Notes: generated by a model not told the origin, from the letters alone. Positions 12,101 to 21,971 are shown, counted from the stretch's first letter. The stretch: 64,000 nucleotides of DNA from Sipunculus nudus (GCA_026874595.1 CM049317.1:60422618-60486617); one strand, 5' to 3'. Numbers and translations: made by a program.

Positions 12101-15100
12101 TTAACCCTTGACTTACTGTGTTTTAGCATGTCTATTACTACCCATCTTCCTCATGATTAACCCTTGACTTACTGTGTTTTAGCATGTGTATTACTAGCCA
12201 TCTTCCTCATGTTTAACCCTTGACTTACTGTGTTTTAGCATGTGTATTACTACCCATCTTCCTCATGTTTAACCCTTGACTTACTGTGTTTTAGCATGTG
12301 TATTACTAGCTATCTTCCTCATGTTTAACCTTTGACTTACTGTGTTATAGCATGTGTATTACTAGCCATCTTCCTCATGTTTAACCCTTGACTTACTGTG
12401 TTATAGCATGTGTATTACCAGCCATCTTCCTCATGTTTAACCCTTGACTTACTGTGTTATAGCATGTGTATTACCAGCCATCTTCCTCATGTTTAACCCT
12501 TGACTTACTGTGTTATAGCATGTGTATTACCAGCCATCTTCCTCATGTTTAACCCTTGACTTACTGTGTTTTAGCATGTGTATTACTACCCATCTTCCTC
12601 ATGTTTAACCTTTGACTTACTGTGTTATAGCATGTGTATTACTAGCCATCTTCCTCATGTTTAACCCTTGACTTACTGTGTTTTAGCATGTGTATTACTA
12701 CCCATCTTCCTCATGTTTAACCTTTGACTTACTGTGTTATAGCATGTGTATTACTAGCCATCTTCCTCATGTTTAACCCTTGACTTACTGTGTGATAGCA
12801 GGTGTATTACTAGCCGTCTTCCTCATGTTTAACCCTTGACTTACTGTGTCATAGCATGTGTATTAGTAGCCATCTCCCTCATGTTTAACCCTGGACTTAC
12901 TGTGTGATAGCATATGTATTACCAGCCATCTTCCTCATGTTTAACCCTTGACTTACTGTGTTATAGCATGTGTATTACTACCCATCTTCCTCATGTTTAA
13001 CCTTTGACTTACTGTGTTATAGCATGTGTATTACTAGCCATCTTCCTCATGTTTAACCCTTGACTTACTGTGTGATAGCAGGTGTATTACTAGCCATCTT
13101 CCTCATGTTTAACCCTTGACTTACTGTGTCATAGCATGTGTATTAGTAGCCATCTCCCTCATGTTTAACCCTGGACTTACTGTGTGATAGCATATGTATT
13201 ACCAGCCATCTTCCTCATGTTTAACCCTTGACTTACTGTGTTATAGCATGTGTATTACTACCCATCTTCCTCATGTTTAACCCTTGACTTACTGTGTTAT
13301 AGCATGTGTATTACTAGCCATCTTCCTCATGTTTAACCCTTGACTTACTGTGTTTTAGCATGTGTATTACTAGCCATCTTCCTCATGTTTAACCCTTGAC
13401 TTACTGTGTTATAGCATGTGTATTACTACCCATCTTCCTCATGTTTAACCCTGGACTTACTGTGTGATAGCATATGTATTACCAGCCATCTTCCTTATGT
13501 TTAACCCTTGACTTACTGTGTTATAGCATGTGTATTAGTAGCCATCTTCCTTTTTTTTGCCTGCAGCATGACTGAGGTTGATGAACGCTTTAGAGAGTTC
13601 TGGTTGAGGAGTGTTGCTGCATATGTAGCATAGTCCTGGACCTGTTGAAAGGATAAATAAACTCAGTCTAATCATTTCATTGAAATATAATGGAAAAATT
13701 AACTGAACATTTCAAGGAGTTGGTTTCAGCCTAGTTTTTAAGGACAGTTCCTTGGTCTGCCATTACCTAAAGAGGATGATGACTCAATTTTTCTTGAATG
13801 TCAGAGACCGTCTAATATCTAAATAATGGCAGGTTATCGCTTGTGTATTATTCTTAACCCCTTCACCCTTGCATATAAATTCTGAAACCCAGATGACTTA
13901 ATAATGATATATAATTATCGGGTAAGAGTAACTTTGGTGAAGTCTGCAATGAAATGGAAAATGTCCAGGTGTAACTTAGGTGTTAGCCCAGATCTATTTT
14001 CTTCAGTTTTAGGTATAGGATTATTTAAGACTCAGACCTCAGTCTTTGTGCAAAAATGTGCTAACAGAAACTGAATAGATAAAATAATTACATTGTGCAT
14101 GACATTGTTTATGTGACAGATTTCAAAGGCATCTTATCTGTGGTGCTCTGGTTTATACTGGTAAAACCTAATGGTCCCAAAGAATATGGTTTACTGCATA
14201 TGATACACTGATGCAGAACCAAATTAAAACAAGGGACCTATGGGTCACGACGCTCAGCTGTTATATATGATAAAAAAATAAAAAAATATTTTTTAGAAAT
14301 GAGGCACATGCTGGTTTTGTGTGGTAATAAATATAAGCTGTATTATGAGTTGTGGGTGTTTAGCTTATGTATGATTTTGATAGTATCTTTGGAGACAGGG
14401 AAGAGGACTGATTTCATTTATTTTATTAACAAATGGAGTGCTATTGTCACACAGATTTTGACTTGGCCATATAACTTATAAGCAGAACATAATATAAGAG
14501 TTTAACTATTTATTAAAAAAATTACAAATATTGTCCCAAATATAATTTTTATTAAAAATAATAAGAGAATCATATGATTTTTTAAAATGACATATAACTG
14601 ATATGATTATTAAAATAATATTAAAGAATATATTCATGAATGCATTCATGAATACATTTTGAAAGTATTTGCACGAGTATTCATATACTTTCATTTTTAC
14701 CTGAGTTCCCATTCTTTATGCAAGAAATTTTATAATGGAGTACAAAATTATATTCGTATTTAAATACAATTACAAAGTATTTGCACCATGTCTGGTATTT
14801 ATTCAGTTTTCACCAAACAATGATTTTGAGAATCCAGAATATAGAAAATTCACACATTTAAATAATGATCATAAGTACCTGGTTTTATGGCTTTTATTTA
14901 TATTAAAAAATAACTATAAAAAATTCATTTTGGACTAATTTCACATCAATGTACACACTAGACACAGTAGGAATCTAGATTAATATTATCAACTGCATCT
15001 TTGTCTATCATTAATTTCCTTCATATAATCCCTAATGATTAGTAATGAATAATATGATTTACTTCTTTATCATTAAAAATGAACTGAAAAATGCCATAGG

Positions 15101-18100
15101 TGACTGCATGGTGTTATTTGGAATATGTGACATTCTACCCATCGATACAAGATTCTTATATCATCAGTAACTGCAAGTTAATTTCCTGTTATTATAAACT
15201 AACAAATTCCTTTTCTATTTTTCTTTAATTTGTTATTAAAAACCAAGAAAAATTTATTAATTTATTGTTTATTGTTATGTTGTTGGTTAAAACTACTAGA
15301 TGAGTTGGGTTGGACACCTGGATCAACTGTGGCTGGCCATAAGCTGCCTGGATTCTCGCCTCAAGCGTGCATAATTTGATGAATGGTCAACAAGGTCAAC
15401 ATTCAGGTGACTCAAGAGGGGCTGGAGAGAGCCAAAGTCTGACAGGGTCTCATAAAAACATTAATAAAAGCTACAATATTTGGCCAATTTCTTTCAGCTT
15501 TCTAAACTAAAAAGCTGAAATCCTTATGTGTGCATGATATGAAAATTATATCAACAGTGCTCTCAGGAAACAAACGTGCCATGGTCACAGTTGGGCAAAA
15601 TTTAAGGTACTAATTTTATATTTATACTAATAACTTATAAAATTTGAAAAATTCAGAACTAATTTTGGGTATTCAATTGAATCTTGATTAAATAATGTTA
15701 CATCCCTGACAATAAAATCTCTAGCTTCAGCAATGCCCTTGTTAAGGGAGTAAATATATTTCTTGATTTTTTACAAAGTGCATTATGTTTGGGCCCATAA
15801 CTTAAAAAAAATACACAATACTGGCATCATTTCTGGCATGTGCATAGCAAATGTATAGAAAAATATGTAAATTATTTATGATCAAAGTCAGATCAGTGGT
15901 TTTGATATTAGGCAGTCTTAAAGTGTAACAATGGGTTTTTAATGGAAAAATGAAGTTTTTCATTGATATCTCGAAGGAATTAAGTCCTAGTGACCAAATT
16001 CTTGGCATGGTAGGGGATTTTGGAGAAATCTAACTGTATGCCAAATTTAAGGAACTTAGAGCTGAAGCTCGGGAGCTGAGCTCTAGCAAACTGCATAACA
16101 CTAGCAATATGTGACATGGTGCTTGAAAACTTGAATAAAATCTACAGTTTTTGATCAACTGGTTTCAAATTTTTGGTGTTAACAGTTGAAATGCTAACAA
16201 AAACATGCTGTGAAAATTAAATCCACAGCAGTTACAGCAAAAAAACGTGCCATGGTCAAAGTTGGGCAAAATTTAAGGTACCAATTTTTTATTTTTGCTA
16301 ATATTTTAAAAAATTTAAAAGATTTTGATCTAATTTTGGGTATACAATTTAATTTTGATTAATAAAAGTAATATTACTGGAAAAAAAGTGCTTAGCTTTA
16401 ACAAGTTTTGTGTTAAGTGATAAAATTTCTTTCCTGATTATTTACAAAATGCATTATGTTTGGGCCCATAACTTTTTTAAATTATATAATACAGACCTAA
16501 TTTCTGGCATGTACATAGGAATTATATAGAGGATTATTTATAGGAAATATGAGGAAAAACAGATGAGTGGTTTTGATATTAGGCAGTCCTGAAGTGTGAA
16601 AATAGGTTTTTAATAAAAAATTGAGGTTTTTCCTTAATTTCTCAAAGGAATGAAGTCGCAAAGACCCAGTTTTCGGCTTGGTAGGAGATCTTGGGGACAT
16701 CTAACATTATGCTGAATTTTGGATTCCTAGGTCTTACGGTTTCAAAACGTGCCACATCTACGGACGGACGGACGGACGGACGGACGGACGGACGGACAGA
16801 CGGACGGACGACGGACAATGGACCACGACTATAGCTCAGATGACTTATAGTCAGCTGAGCTAAAAATATATTATGTATACGCATTAATCAACAGGCAATG
16901 TACTCACTATGTACTATACAAGACACAATGTTTGCAACTGATCTGAGAAGTGGTATGCTGCATAATAAATTAATTCATTTTGCTGGTTGCCTGGTCATAC
17001 ACAGCAGTGATGTAGTCAACACCAGGCTACTTGAGTCCAAGTCATAGTCCCAGTCTAATAAATATCTCCTTTGGAAAAGAAAGAAAAAGTATTTTTATGT
17101 TTGGTTACACACTCTTACCTGAAAGTTTAATAACATTTAGCTCCCAATGCAGAGCTAACGATTGGTACACAGTCGCTTTTTTGTATATGTATATTAATGT
17201 ATTTACAGTATGTGACAGAGCTAATTTTTCGGTCTGTTTCTCATGTCTTTGTCTTCAAGTCCGTGTACAAGTCGGAATCCAGGATCCTTGAGTCCAAGTC
17301 CGGACTAACACTGATACACAGGCGGTACTATGACCTTGACTGACCTTGCTGGACCACCTGTACGCCTGGACCAGCTGTGTAGGAAGGTGAGTCCTGTCGT
17401 TTGACGTATCCAAGCTCAGAAGTGAACTGTTGGTCATTGCCATGGAAACACCTTGGCTTGGAAATCCATTTGTGACTTTCTCAAGGTCACTGGAAAGAAG
17501 ACACAAAATTTGCAATTAAAATAACTTGTTACCAGGATGCTGATCCATTGGTTTTAAATTAATGTTACACAGAGGTGACACAACAATAGCTTTGATAATA
17601 TATTATCTCACAATATGATATGTATCGCAATGCTTCATTCATAATATGATACACAGTATGATACATATAAGTAAGCAGGCCTAAATTTAAAATTCAGATT
17701 CAAGGTCATATCTTTTCTTTGTTCACAGAACCAAAACCAAAGTTCACATTTTAAAATTTTTTCCCGAACATATACATTGTTTACTTCCAACATTAGATTT
17801 ACATGCAGACTGCATATACAAATAACAAGGTCACTTCCACAATTCAGGAGTAATACTTTAGGAACACATATATGCATGGGGCATATTCTTGCAAAGCAAA
17901 TGTTTCAAAGCATATTTTTAATAGATTTTCACAAAATCTAATTTTTAGGCAGGTTTTACTCTTATCAAATAATAGGTCATGTAACGCTTCCATTTTTTTT
18001 TATCGCTTCACAGACCTTTTATGACATAAAGACTATTTTAACATGTAGCTATGTTTCTGTTGCCAGCAAATACCACCCAAAGTTAATATTGTTACATATT

Positions 18101-20004
18101 TTTTTTTTAACTGAAAGCATACAACCCTAGCCTCTTCCATAAGCTCACAAAGAAAGGCCGGGCACCCCACCAGCACAGTGCTCTATGCAAGCAGGGTGCT
18201 GGGTTGATGTGCTGTCACTTAAAACAAAAGTAACAACATTTGCTCTGGGGGGGGGGGGGGGGGTCCATGCTTGGCTGGTATCCCTTTTGCTGGGAACAAA
18301 ATCATGGCTATAATAAACAGTCTTAATGTCACAACTTGAACCATTATACTGTGAATTCAGAAGGTTTCATGGGTTTAAAATTTTGTGGTTTTGACATAAA
18401 ACACTATTCGTGGGGTTATAGCTTTTGTGGATAAATCATTTCTAGTTATGCGTTGTATAAAATTAATACGTGATAGGACCTGTCAAGATCATTATTGTTT
18501 TTTTTTACAAGAAATTTACTGAAATGCACTGAACCTTTAATGACTACTCATTAAATTAAATGTCAGTTTCATGAAAACCCAGTGCAAGTTTCTAACATTC
18601 ACTGACAAGTTATGTTAAGACAGCAGAGACATCTAGTGGAAAATGCAAGAAATAAAAATGAGGAAATAAGCAGAGAAACGACTGTCTTTAATTTTCATGT
18701 CTCAAGTTAAATGTAGACAGAATTCTGAACTTGCTGCAGAAGTTTTACTTATAGTTAGGTATCATTGTACTCTTAGATTTATCGGAGTGAGTATAGAATC
18801 TGGTCTACATGAACGAGGTTATGGGTGTTTATGGACAGACGTAATGATGTTTAGGATTCATGTAAATTTTGGTAATGGAGAAGTAAGAGGCATGTTGATG
18901 TCATAACATCAGGCATGTCATGACTTATGTTGATTACTACTAACATGAGACAGTCCTGTCAGGTTAGAACCATTTTGGAAATGAAGACCTGATTCTTAAC
19001 TTGACCGAGTTATCAATAATTTTATTTTACTTTTCGACAGTTCCTCTTATTTATTATTATTTTTTAAATTTTCCTTTAATTTAGTAATATTGTTTGGTTA
19101 ATCTTTGATTTTCATCATTACTTTTCGTAAGTTAATTTAGTTTACCCACAATGGCAGAACTATAGAAACCGGGCTTCAGCCTACCGCCGGTAAAACGGGT
19201 GTCGCATAATAAATTGTTTCCTGGAAAAGGCCGATACATATCATTTTCCTCAGAATTCCCATATTTACTTTTGCTCATAGCTGGAGTTTATTATATTAGA
19301 GGAGGAGGGGTCCGGGGAACCTTGGTTCCCCGTCTGAACGGGGGTGTGGGGGCGGAGCCCCCACCTTAAGCTTAATTTTCCTGTTAAAATGGTAAATGGT
19401 TTCCCATTTTCGCGATAGATGCCTCTTCAATCGCAGATATAAATGAACAAAACTTGCTCCTGGTGGTATCTCGTCTTCACGGCTCACTTAGTAGCGTGTA
19501 GGGCTCCTAGTCCAGAGATCGTAGGTTCGATTCCGGATTCAGGTGACTCCTCATGCTTAGTAGTTATGTTAGAAAAGTTGAGTGTAGGGACATCTACAGG
19601 GAAAAGTAGGAGTTAAAATAGGGAATGAGAGGTGACAATTTTATTTATATGTTCCTCAATACAAGCGAAGCCCGCGTTCTATAGTGGCTCCCCCACAATT
19701 TTTACTGCTGATTCCAACCTTTAAAAAGACGACTTTTTTTTATAATTATTGCCTACACTATGGTTTGATCCCTTGGGTGTCAAAGTGAGCGATAATAGAG
19801 TATATATTACCCAAGCTCCTTGTTTACCCTCAGCAGGGACTTCTGTAGTTCGTTCAGGAACGTCATGTCCCTGTTCTGTGGGTCTTCTGTCTCCTTCACG
19901 CCATCTGTCAGCTTCTCAAACACTTCAGACACGCTAGAGCGTAATTCACGTAGAGTTTTAAGGGCATTTTGTAGAGAATCCATAGACACCGTATTTTCGC
20001 CCAT
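2..20004 (-). CDS. MED27: Mediator complex subunit 27, complete 8-exon gene
   Basis: MED27 is a subunit of the nuclear Mediator complex, which links DNA-bound activators to RNA polymerase II. Joining 20004-19811, 17489-17345, 13641-13517, 3600-3507, 2887-2780, 1908-1867, 1005-928 and 136-2 gives 921 nt, 306 codons plus TAA. That is close to the roughly 311 residues of human MED27, and every junction is GT-AG and phase-consistent. Recognisable family blocks are ELRSSVSEVFEKL (N-terminus), LVQAYRWSSK, LLNQNSLKRS, FFPDLNISLSRPVGT, LDIWSQSKYQVFQK and, at the C-terminus, CHRCNKHLLDGLPPTWRDL with a final HEQC, a CxxC...HxxxC pattern typical of the family. An in-frame ATG exists 24 codons upstream (20076), but the chosen start matches the family N-terminal length. 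Intron 3 (9.9 kb) is mostly a minisatellite derived from the exon 3 donor region. Assignment is by remembered similarity, with high certainty. Confidence 0.95.
389..535. mobile_element. MITE, family with GAAACCTGTCT termini, copy 1
   Basis: About 147 bp beginning GAAACCTGTCTGACAG and ending TTATTACACAGGTTTC, so the ends are inverted repeats (GAAACCTGT/ACAGGTTTC). The interior contains 'taagaccatttttagctgg' and 'ggtggtctt'. A second copy with the same ends and shared interior words lies at 31783-31944 in a Caspr intron. This copy is in MED27 intron 7. There is no coding capacity. The superfamily is not determined. Confidence 0.6.
928..1005 (-). CDS. MED27: MED27 exon 7
   Basis: Residues 237-262, 26 whole codons, VTDHTNSAMLHFYSPFYPEL then AIKSFL. 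It matches the VTDHATTALLHY block. Acceptor tttgcag lies above 1005 and donor gtaag below 928. Confidence 0.95.
1006..1866. other. MED27 intron 6, no recognisable element
   Basis: AT-rich intron between exons 6 and 7. I see splice sites at both ends and no open frame, repeat or RNA gene. Confidence 0.6.
1867..1908 (-). CDS. MED27: MED27 exon 6 (42-nt microexon-like)
   Basis: Residues 223-236, exactly 14 codons: LDIWSQSKYQVFQK, nearly identical to human LDIWSKSNYQVFQK. Acceptor tttcag lies above 1908 and donor gtgagt at 1866-1861. Confidence 0.95.
1909..2779. other. MED27 intron 5 with a G17 tract
   Basis: AT-rich intron between exons 5 and 6. A run of 17 G lies at 2439-2455 (C run on the transcribed strand). 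No other element recognised. Confidence 0.6.
2780..2887 (-). CDS. MED27: MED27 exon 5
   Basis: Residues 187-222, 36 whole codons. Acceptor atttcag lies above 2887 and donor gtactg follows CAG at 2780. It encodes TILGRTLKAIMIMRGLIVER and then VVIKSFDEDFQTANGQ, aligned with the human TLGKVLKVIVVMRSLFIDRT region. Confidence 0.93.
2888..3506. other. MED27 intron 4, no recognisable element
   Basis: About 620 bp, AT-rich, with a short (GA)n run at 3112-3124. Nothing else seen. Confidence 0.6.
3507..3600 (-). CDS. MED27: MED27 exon 4
   Basis: Residues 155-186. Acceptor atttgcag lies above 3600 and donor gtatgt at 3506-3501. It encodes PVDNFLPTLLRFFPDLN and ISLSRPVGTPAVLQ, matching the family block FPEMSIHLSRPNGT. 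The 11-base string caggcctgtag occurs at the acceptor and again 66 bases further on inside the exon. Confidence 0.94.
3601..4529. other. MED27 intron 3, unique part, with C26 tract
   Basis: The acceptor-side 0.9 kb of MED27 intron 3. It is AT-rich with a C run of about 26 at 4309-4334 followed directly by GGGGG. No gene or known element recognised. Confidence 0.6.
4530..13551 (-). repeat. 56-bp minisatellite, about 160 units, derived from MED27 exon 3/intron 3 junction
   Basis: A nearly uninterrupted head-to-tail array with a period of 56 bp (55 in variants with 'gcattgtatt'). On the MED27 strand a unit reads about 34 bases of exon 3 tail (AAGATGGCTAGTAATACAC, ATGCTATAACACA) then GTAAGTCAAGGGTTAAACATGA. 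The exon-proximal unit supplies the real end of exon 3 and its donor. Most units keep GTAAGT; some have GTATGT or GTAAAT. Sequence variants occur in blocks. 'tattaaagcatttg' is repeated at 9211 and 9827 (616 bp, 11 units). The 'agcatatgtattaccagcc' variant recurs every 280 bp (5 units) near 12911, 13191 and 13471. The low-coordinate edge is degenerate. Confidence 0.95.
13517..13641 (-). CDS. MED27: MED27 exon 3, ends inside the first minisatellite unit
   Basis: Residues 114-154 plus two bases. Acceptor caacag lies above 13641. It encodes VQDYATYAATLLNQNSLKRS and then a basic stretch AKKRKMATNTHAIT, comparable to the AKRRPKAQPTT region of human MED27. The exon ends ACACA before GTAAGT (13516-13511). 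Its CA is completed by the first G of exon 4, giving Gln then PVDNF. The last 34 coding bases and the first 22 intron bases form one unit of the 56-bp array that fills the following 9 kb. A GC donor at 13560-13559 was considered: it would drop the basic region and break phase with exon 4. Confidence 0.88.
13642..14227. other. MED27 intron 2, donor-distal part, no element recognised
   Basis: AT-rich sequence between exon 3 and the Helitron-like element. Nothing coding seen. Confidence 0.5.
15425..16700. repeat. About 671-bp tandem duplication inside element E1
   Basis: The stretch with 'acgtgccatggtca', 'gttgggcaaaatttaaggta', 'ctaattttgggtat', 'tttgggcccataact' and 'ttttgatattaggcagtc' occurs twice in the same order. 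The first anchor is at 15574 and 16245, so the period is 671 bp. The copies are clearly diverged. The outer limits are approximate. Confidence 0.75.
16756..16810. repeat. (ACGG)n microsatellite
   Basis: About 13 tetranucleotide units with small interruptions at the 5' end of element E1. Such CCGT-rich runs recur at the same place in the related elements (51127-51176, 55245-55270). Confidence 0.85.
17345..17489 (-). CDS. MED27: MED27 exon 2
   Basis: Residues 65-113. Acceptor ttccag lies just above 17489, and donor gtcagt at 17344-17339. It encodes DLEKVTNGFPSQ, SSLLSLDTSNDRTHL and LVQAYRWSSK, matching the conserved LLSLD...LLQAYKWS block of the family. A 10-bp direct repeat (tgaccttgac/tgaccttgct) straddles the donor. 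Confidence 0.94.
17490..19483. other. MED27 intron 1, mostly without recognised features
   Basis: AT-rich intron sequence. A G run of about 17 lies near 18246. A GC-rich block at 19295-19365 contains 'ggcggagcccccacc' and looks like part of an interspersed repeat running into the SINE-like element. No gene seen. Confidence 0.5.
19484..19740 (+). mobile_element. tRNA-like SINE in MED27 intron 1
   Basis: Contains TAGCGTGTAGGG (A-box-like, 19492) and GGTTCGATTCC (exact B-box consensus, 19524), then an unrelated tail. There is no full cloverleaf: the A-B spacing is short and the acceptor stem does not close. I therefore read it as a tRNA-derived SINE rather than a tRNA gene. The 3' limit is uncertain. 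Confidence 0.45.
19811..20004 (-). CDS. MED27: MED27 exon 1
   Basis: Residues 1-64 plus two bases of codon 65. It starts ATGGGCGAAAAT (MGENTVSMDSL) in the context aaaaATGG and contains ELRSSVSEVFEKL. It ends CTTGG before donor gtaata at 19810-19805. The split Gly codon is completed by the T that opens exon 2, giving NKELGDLEKV. Confidence 0.95.
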
Positions 20005-20075
20005 TTTTTGTTGTTGTGGTTTCACCCGGAAGATGGCACTGTGGTCAACGCAAATAAAGAGCGCAAGCCTGGGCA
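20005..20075 (-). promoter_or_regulatory. MED27 5' UTR and probable TATA-less promoter
   Basis: Just upstream of the MED27 start, read on the minus strand, is GTGCCATCTTCCGGGTGA. It combines a YY1-type GCCATCTT with an ETS-type CTTCCGG, about 25-40 bases before the ATG. No TATA box is seen. This arrangement is common for housekeeping genes with short 5' UTRs. The transcription start is inferred, not shown. Confidence 0.4.
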
Positions 20076-20217
20076 AGTAATGAAAATATCCAGCAATAAA
20101 CTCATACGAGATCCTTATTCTTGCTATATTGTTACCAAATGAAATAATATCATTAATTAAGAATTTGAAAATTACGGAACTGGGCTCAGAAGATGAATTT
20201 AGATAATCGTCTGCATG

Positions 20218-20220
<3 letters not shown>

Positions 20221-20270
<50 letters not shown>
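20221..20270. repeat. (AT)25 microsatellite
   Basis: Uninterrupted AT dinucleotides, just upstream of the MED27 promoter. Confidence 0.95.
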
Positions 20271-20273
<3 letters not shown>

Positions 20274-20325
20274 CCTACTTAATCACATTTAAAAAATATT
20301 GCTATTAGGCCAAAATAAAAAAAAA

Positions 20326-20607
20326 GGTATGGTTCTCAGGCACTTTTTTTCAGAAATCAATGCGGGCGGGCGATTTTTTTATTTTAAATGTTTGGTATGT
20401 TTCGATAAAAATGTCAAATGATAATGTCTTATTTTGCTAAATAAGTAAAAGCACTATAAAACAAAGGAAATTGTATGGTTTTATCTTCTTGAAAGAAAGG
20501 TCGGAGCGGCAGCAGCTCAAAATTGGAAAGTTTTTATTGAAAATCAAAATAAAAATTTTTGATGCGGGGGTTTAAAATTGATGCGGGCGGTGCCTGAGAA
20601 CCATACC
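20326..20607 (+). mobile_element. MITE with GGTATGGTTCTCAGGCA termini, copy 1
   Basis: About 282 bp bounded by perfect 17-bp inverted ends: GGTATGGTTCTCAGGCA and TGCCTGAGAACCATACC. It contains 'gatgcgggcggtgcctgag' near the right end. There is no open frame. The intact ends suggest it is younger than copy 2 at 21130-21415. Confidence 0.75.
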
Positions 20608-21129
20608 TTTAATTTTTATGGCCTTAAGTATAAGGTTATTTTTTATAGAAAATAAGGTATTATGTTTCCAGTACACATGCACATTTAACAGTTGATTCAA
20701 AACTATATACGTTAAGATATTAGGCCTATATTTCACAGTTAACTCACAAATGAAACCAAAGTCTACAATTCTATATATTAGATTTTCTTAATTTGCAATA
20801 AATAAATATTATTCTCTGAATAGTGGGGGAGGGGATGATAACATTGACCCCCCCCCCTCCTCCCACCACCCCTTGCCATAAAGTTGGAGGATATACACCT
20901 CCCCCCAACCCCTATATTGACGCCCATGATACTTATTATTGTAGACTAAAGCTATAAGCTAGCCTGCCACCCAAACGTCGATTTTTTTCTAATTGAAGAC
21001 GTTGAGATATGGCAGTACAAGCAATATTGGGTTCGCATTAATTCTAGTATATGCAGATGTGCACGCGATTTCTAACAGTACTTTTTTTCATTTTCATCTG
21101 CTTGTCGAACTGTCAGAAGAAAAATAGAA

Positions 21130-21415
21130 AGTGAAGTTATCCTGAGAAAAATAAGAAGGCACCGCCCGCGTCATTTTGAACCTCCTGCATCAAAAGTTTT
21201 GTATTTTCATCTTTCAAGAAGATAAAAAATTAAAATTAAAACAATTCTGATTAAATTTCTTTTGTTATGAAGTGCTTTTACTTGTTTAGCGAAAAGTCTT
21301 ATCTTTTACGTTTTTCCCTGATTATATGACATTTTTATCCAAACATACAAAAAAGGTAAAAAAAAGTCGCCCGCCAGCACTGATTTTTTAAGAAAAAATG
21401 CCTGAGAACCATACC
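21130..21415 (-). mobile_element. MITE with GGTATGGTTCTCAGGCA termini, copy 2, inverted
   Basis: The right end reads TGCCTGAGAACCATACC, and the interior repeats copy 1 in the opposite sense ('aagtgcttttactt', 'gacatttttatc', 'ggcaccgcccgcg'). The other terminus is eroded. It forms an inverted pair with copy 1, about 520 bp apart. Confidence 0.65.
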
Positions 21416-21922
21416 ATATTTTAGCCTTAGCCTCCGATGTAAAATACTAACTCACAGCAACTATTTTGATTGCACCCTTAGAATGGGTGTTCTATTATGA
21501 CTTGCATCATGACTTGTATAGGGCCCTATCAGTTATTTTGGAAGATTTGATCGAGTGTCATGTTATCATGGCTAACTATAAGCCTGTATCCCTTTTTTTA
21601 TCTGAGTTCTTTGTAACCAAAAATGTATTTTATTGATTACTAAATAAATTCCGAGCAAATCATTACACAAGAATAACATTTGAACATAAAATAATAAAAA
21701 GGCGGCTCATTCTTGTTTATTTTTGTGCCGCCTTGCATACTTCGTACGTCCCTTTCAGTCAAATAATATTGCATCTGTAAATGTGATATTATTTAGGAAA
21801 TGGGCAACTGAACACGGGGCCTATTATTTTGCTTGAGATGTCTGATGTTCCTATTTATAGAGATGCTGCATGCATGAGTGAAGTTGGGGATAAATAAAGG
21901 TCAAACGCCTTGATCCGCCACT

Positions 21923-21971
<49 letters not shown>

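Larger units (their letters stand above)
14228..16866 (-). mobile_element. Helitron-like non-autonomous element E1 in MED27 intron 2
   Basis: Read on the minus strand, it begins TTTTTAGCTCAGCTGACT with a 13-bp stem (AGCTCAGCTGACT/AGTCATCTGAGCT; one mismatch) at 16866-16830, followed by CCGTCCGTCC repeats. It ends near 14228 with GGACCTATGGGTC-type dyad words and CCCTTGTT. The same two end types bracket elements at 47934-51232 and 55196-57423. No transposase is seen. Assignment to Helitron or Helentron-derived elements is inference from subterminal hairpins and lack of evident target duplication. That all of this interval is one element is uncertain. Confidence 0.45.

Noticed and set aside
4530-13551. 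CRISPR-like or telomere-like array (regular repeats with TTTAACCC)
   Set aside because: There are no unique spacers. The unit is a 56-bp head-to-tail minisatellite whose sequence is explained by the MED27 exon 3 junction.
13559-13566. Exon 3 of MED27 ending at CTGCAG with a GC-type donor
   Set aside because: It would lose the conserved basic AKKRK segment and break phase with exon 4. Extending to GTAAGT at 13516 keeps the phase and matches the family better.
19484-19560. Functional tRNA gene
   Set aside because: The B box is perfect but no cloverleaf or acceptor stem forms and A-B spacing is short. A tRNA-derived SINE fits better.
20004-20076. Alternative MED27 start 24 codons upstream (MPRLALFICVDHS...)
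   Set aside because: It is in frame but makes the N-terminus longer than the family's usual length, and it overlaps the YY1/ETS-like promoter words. It cannot be fully excluded.
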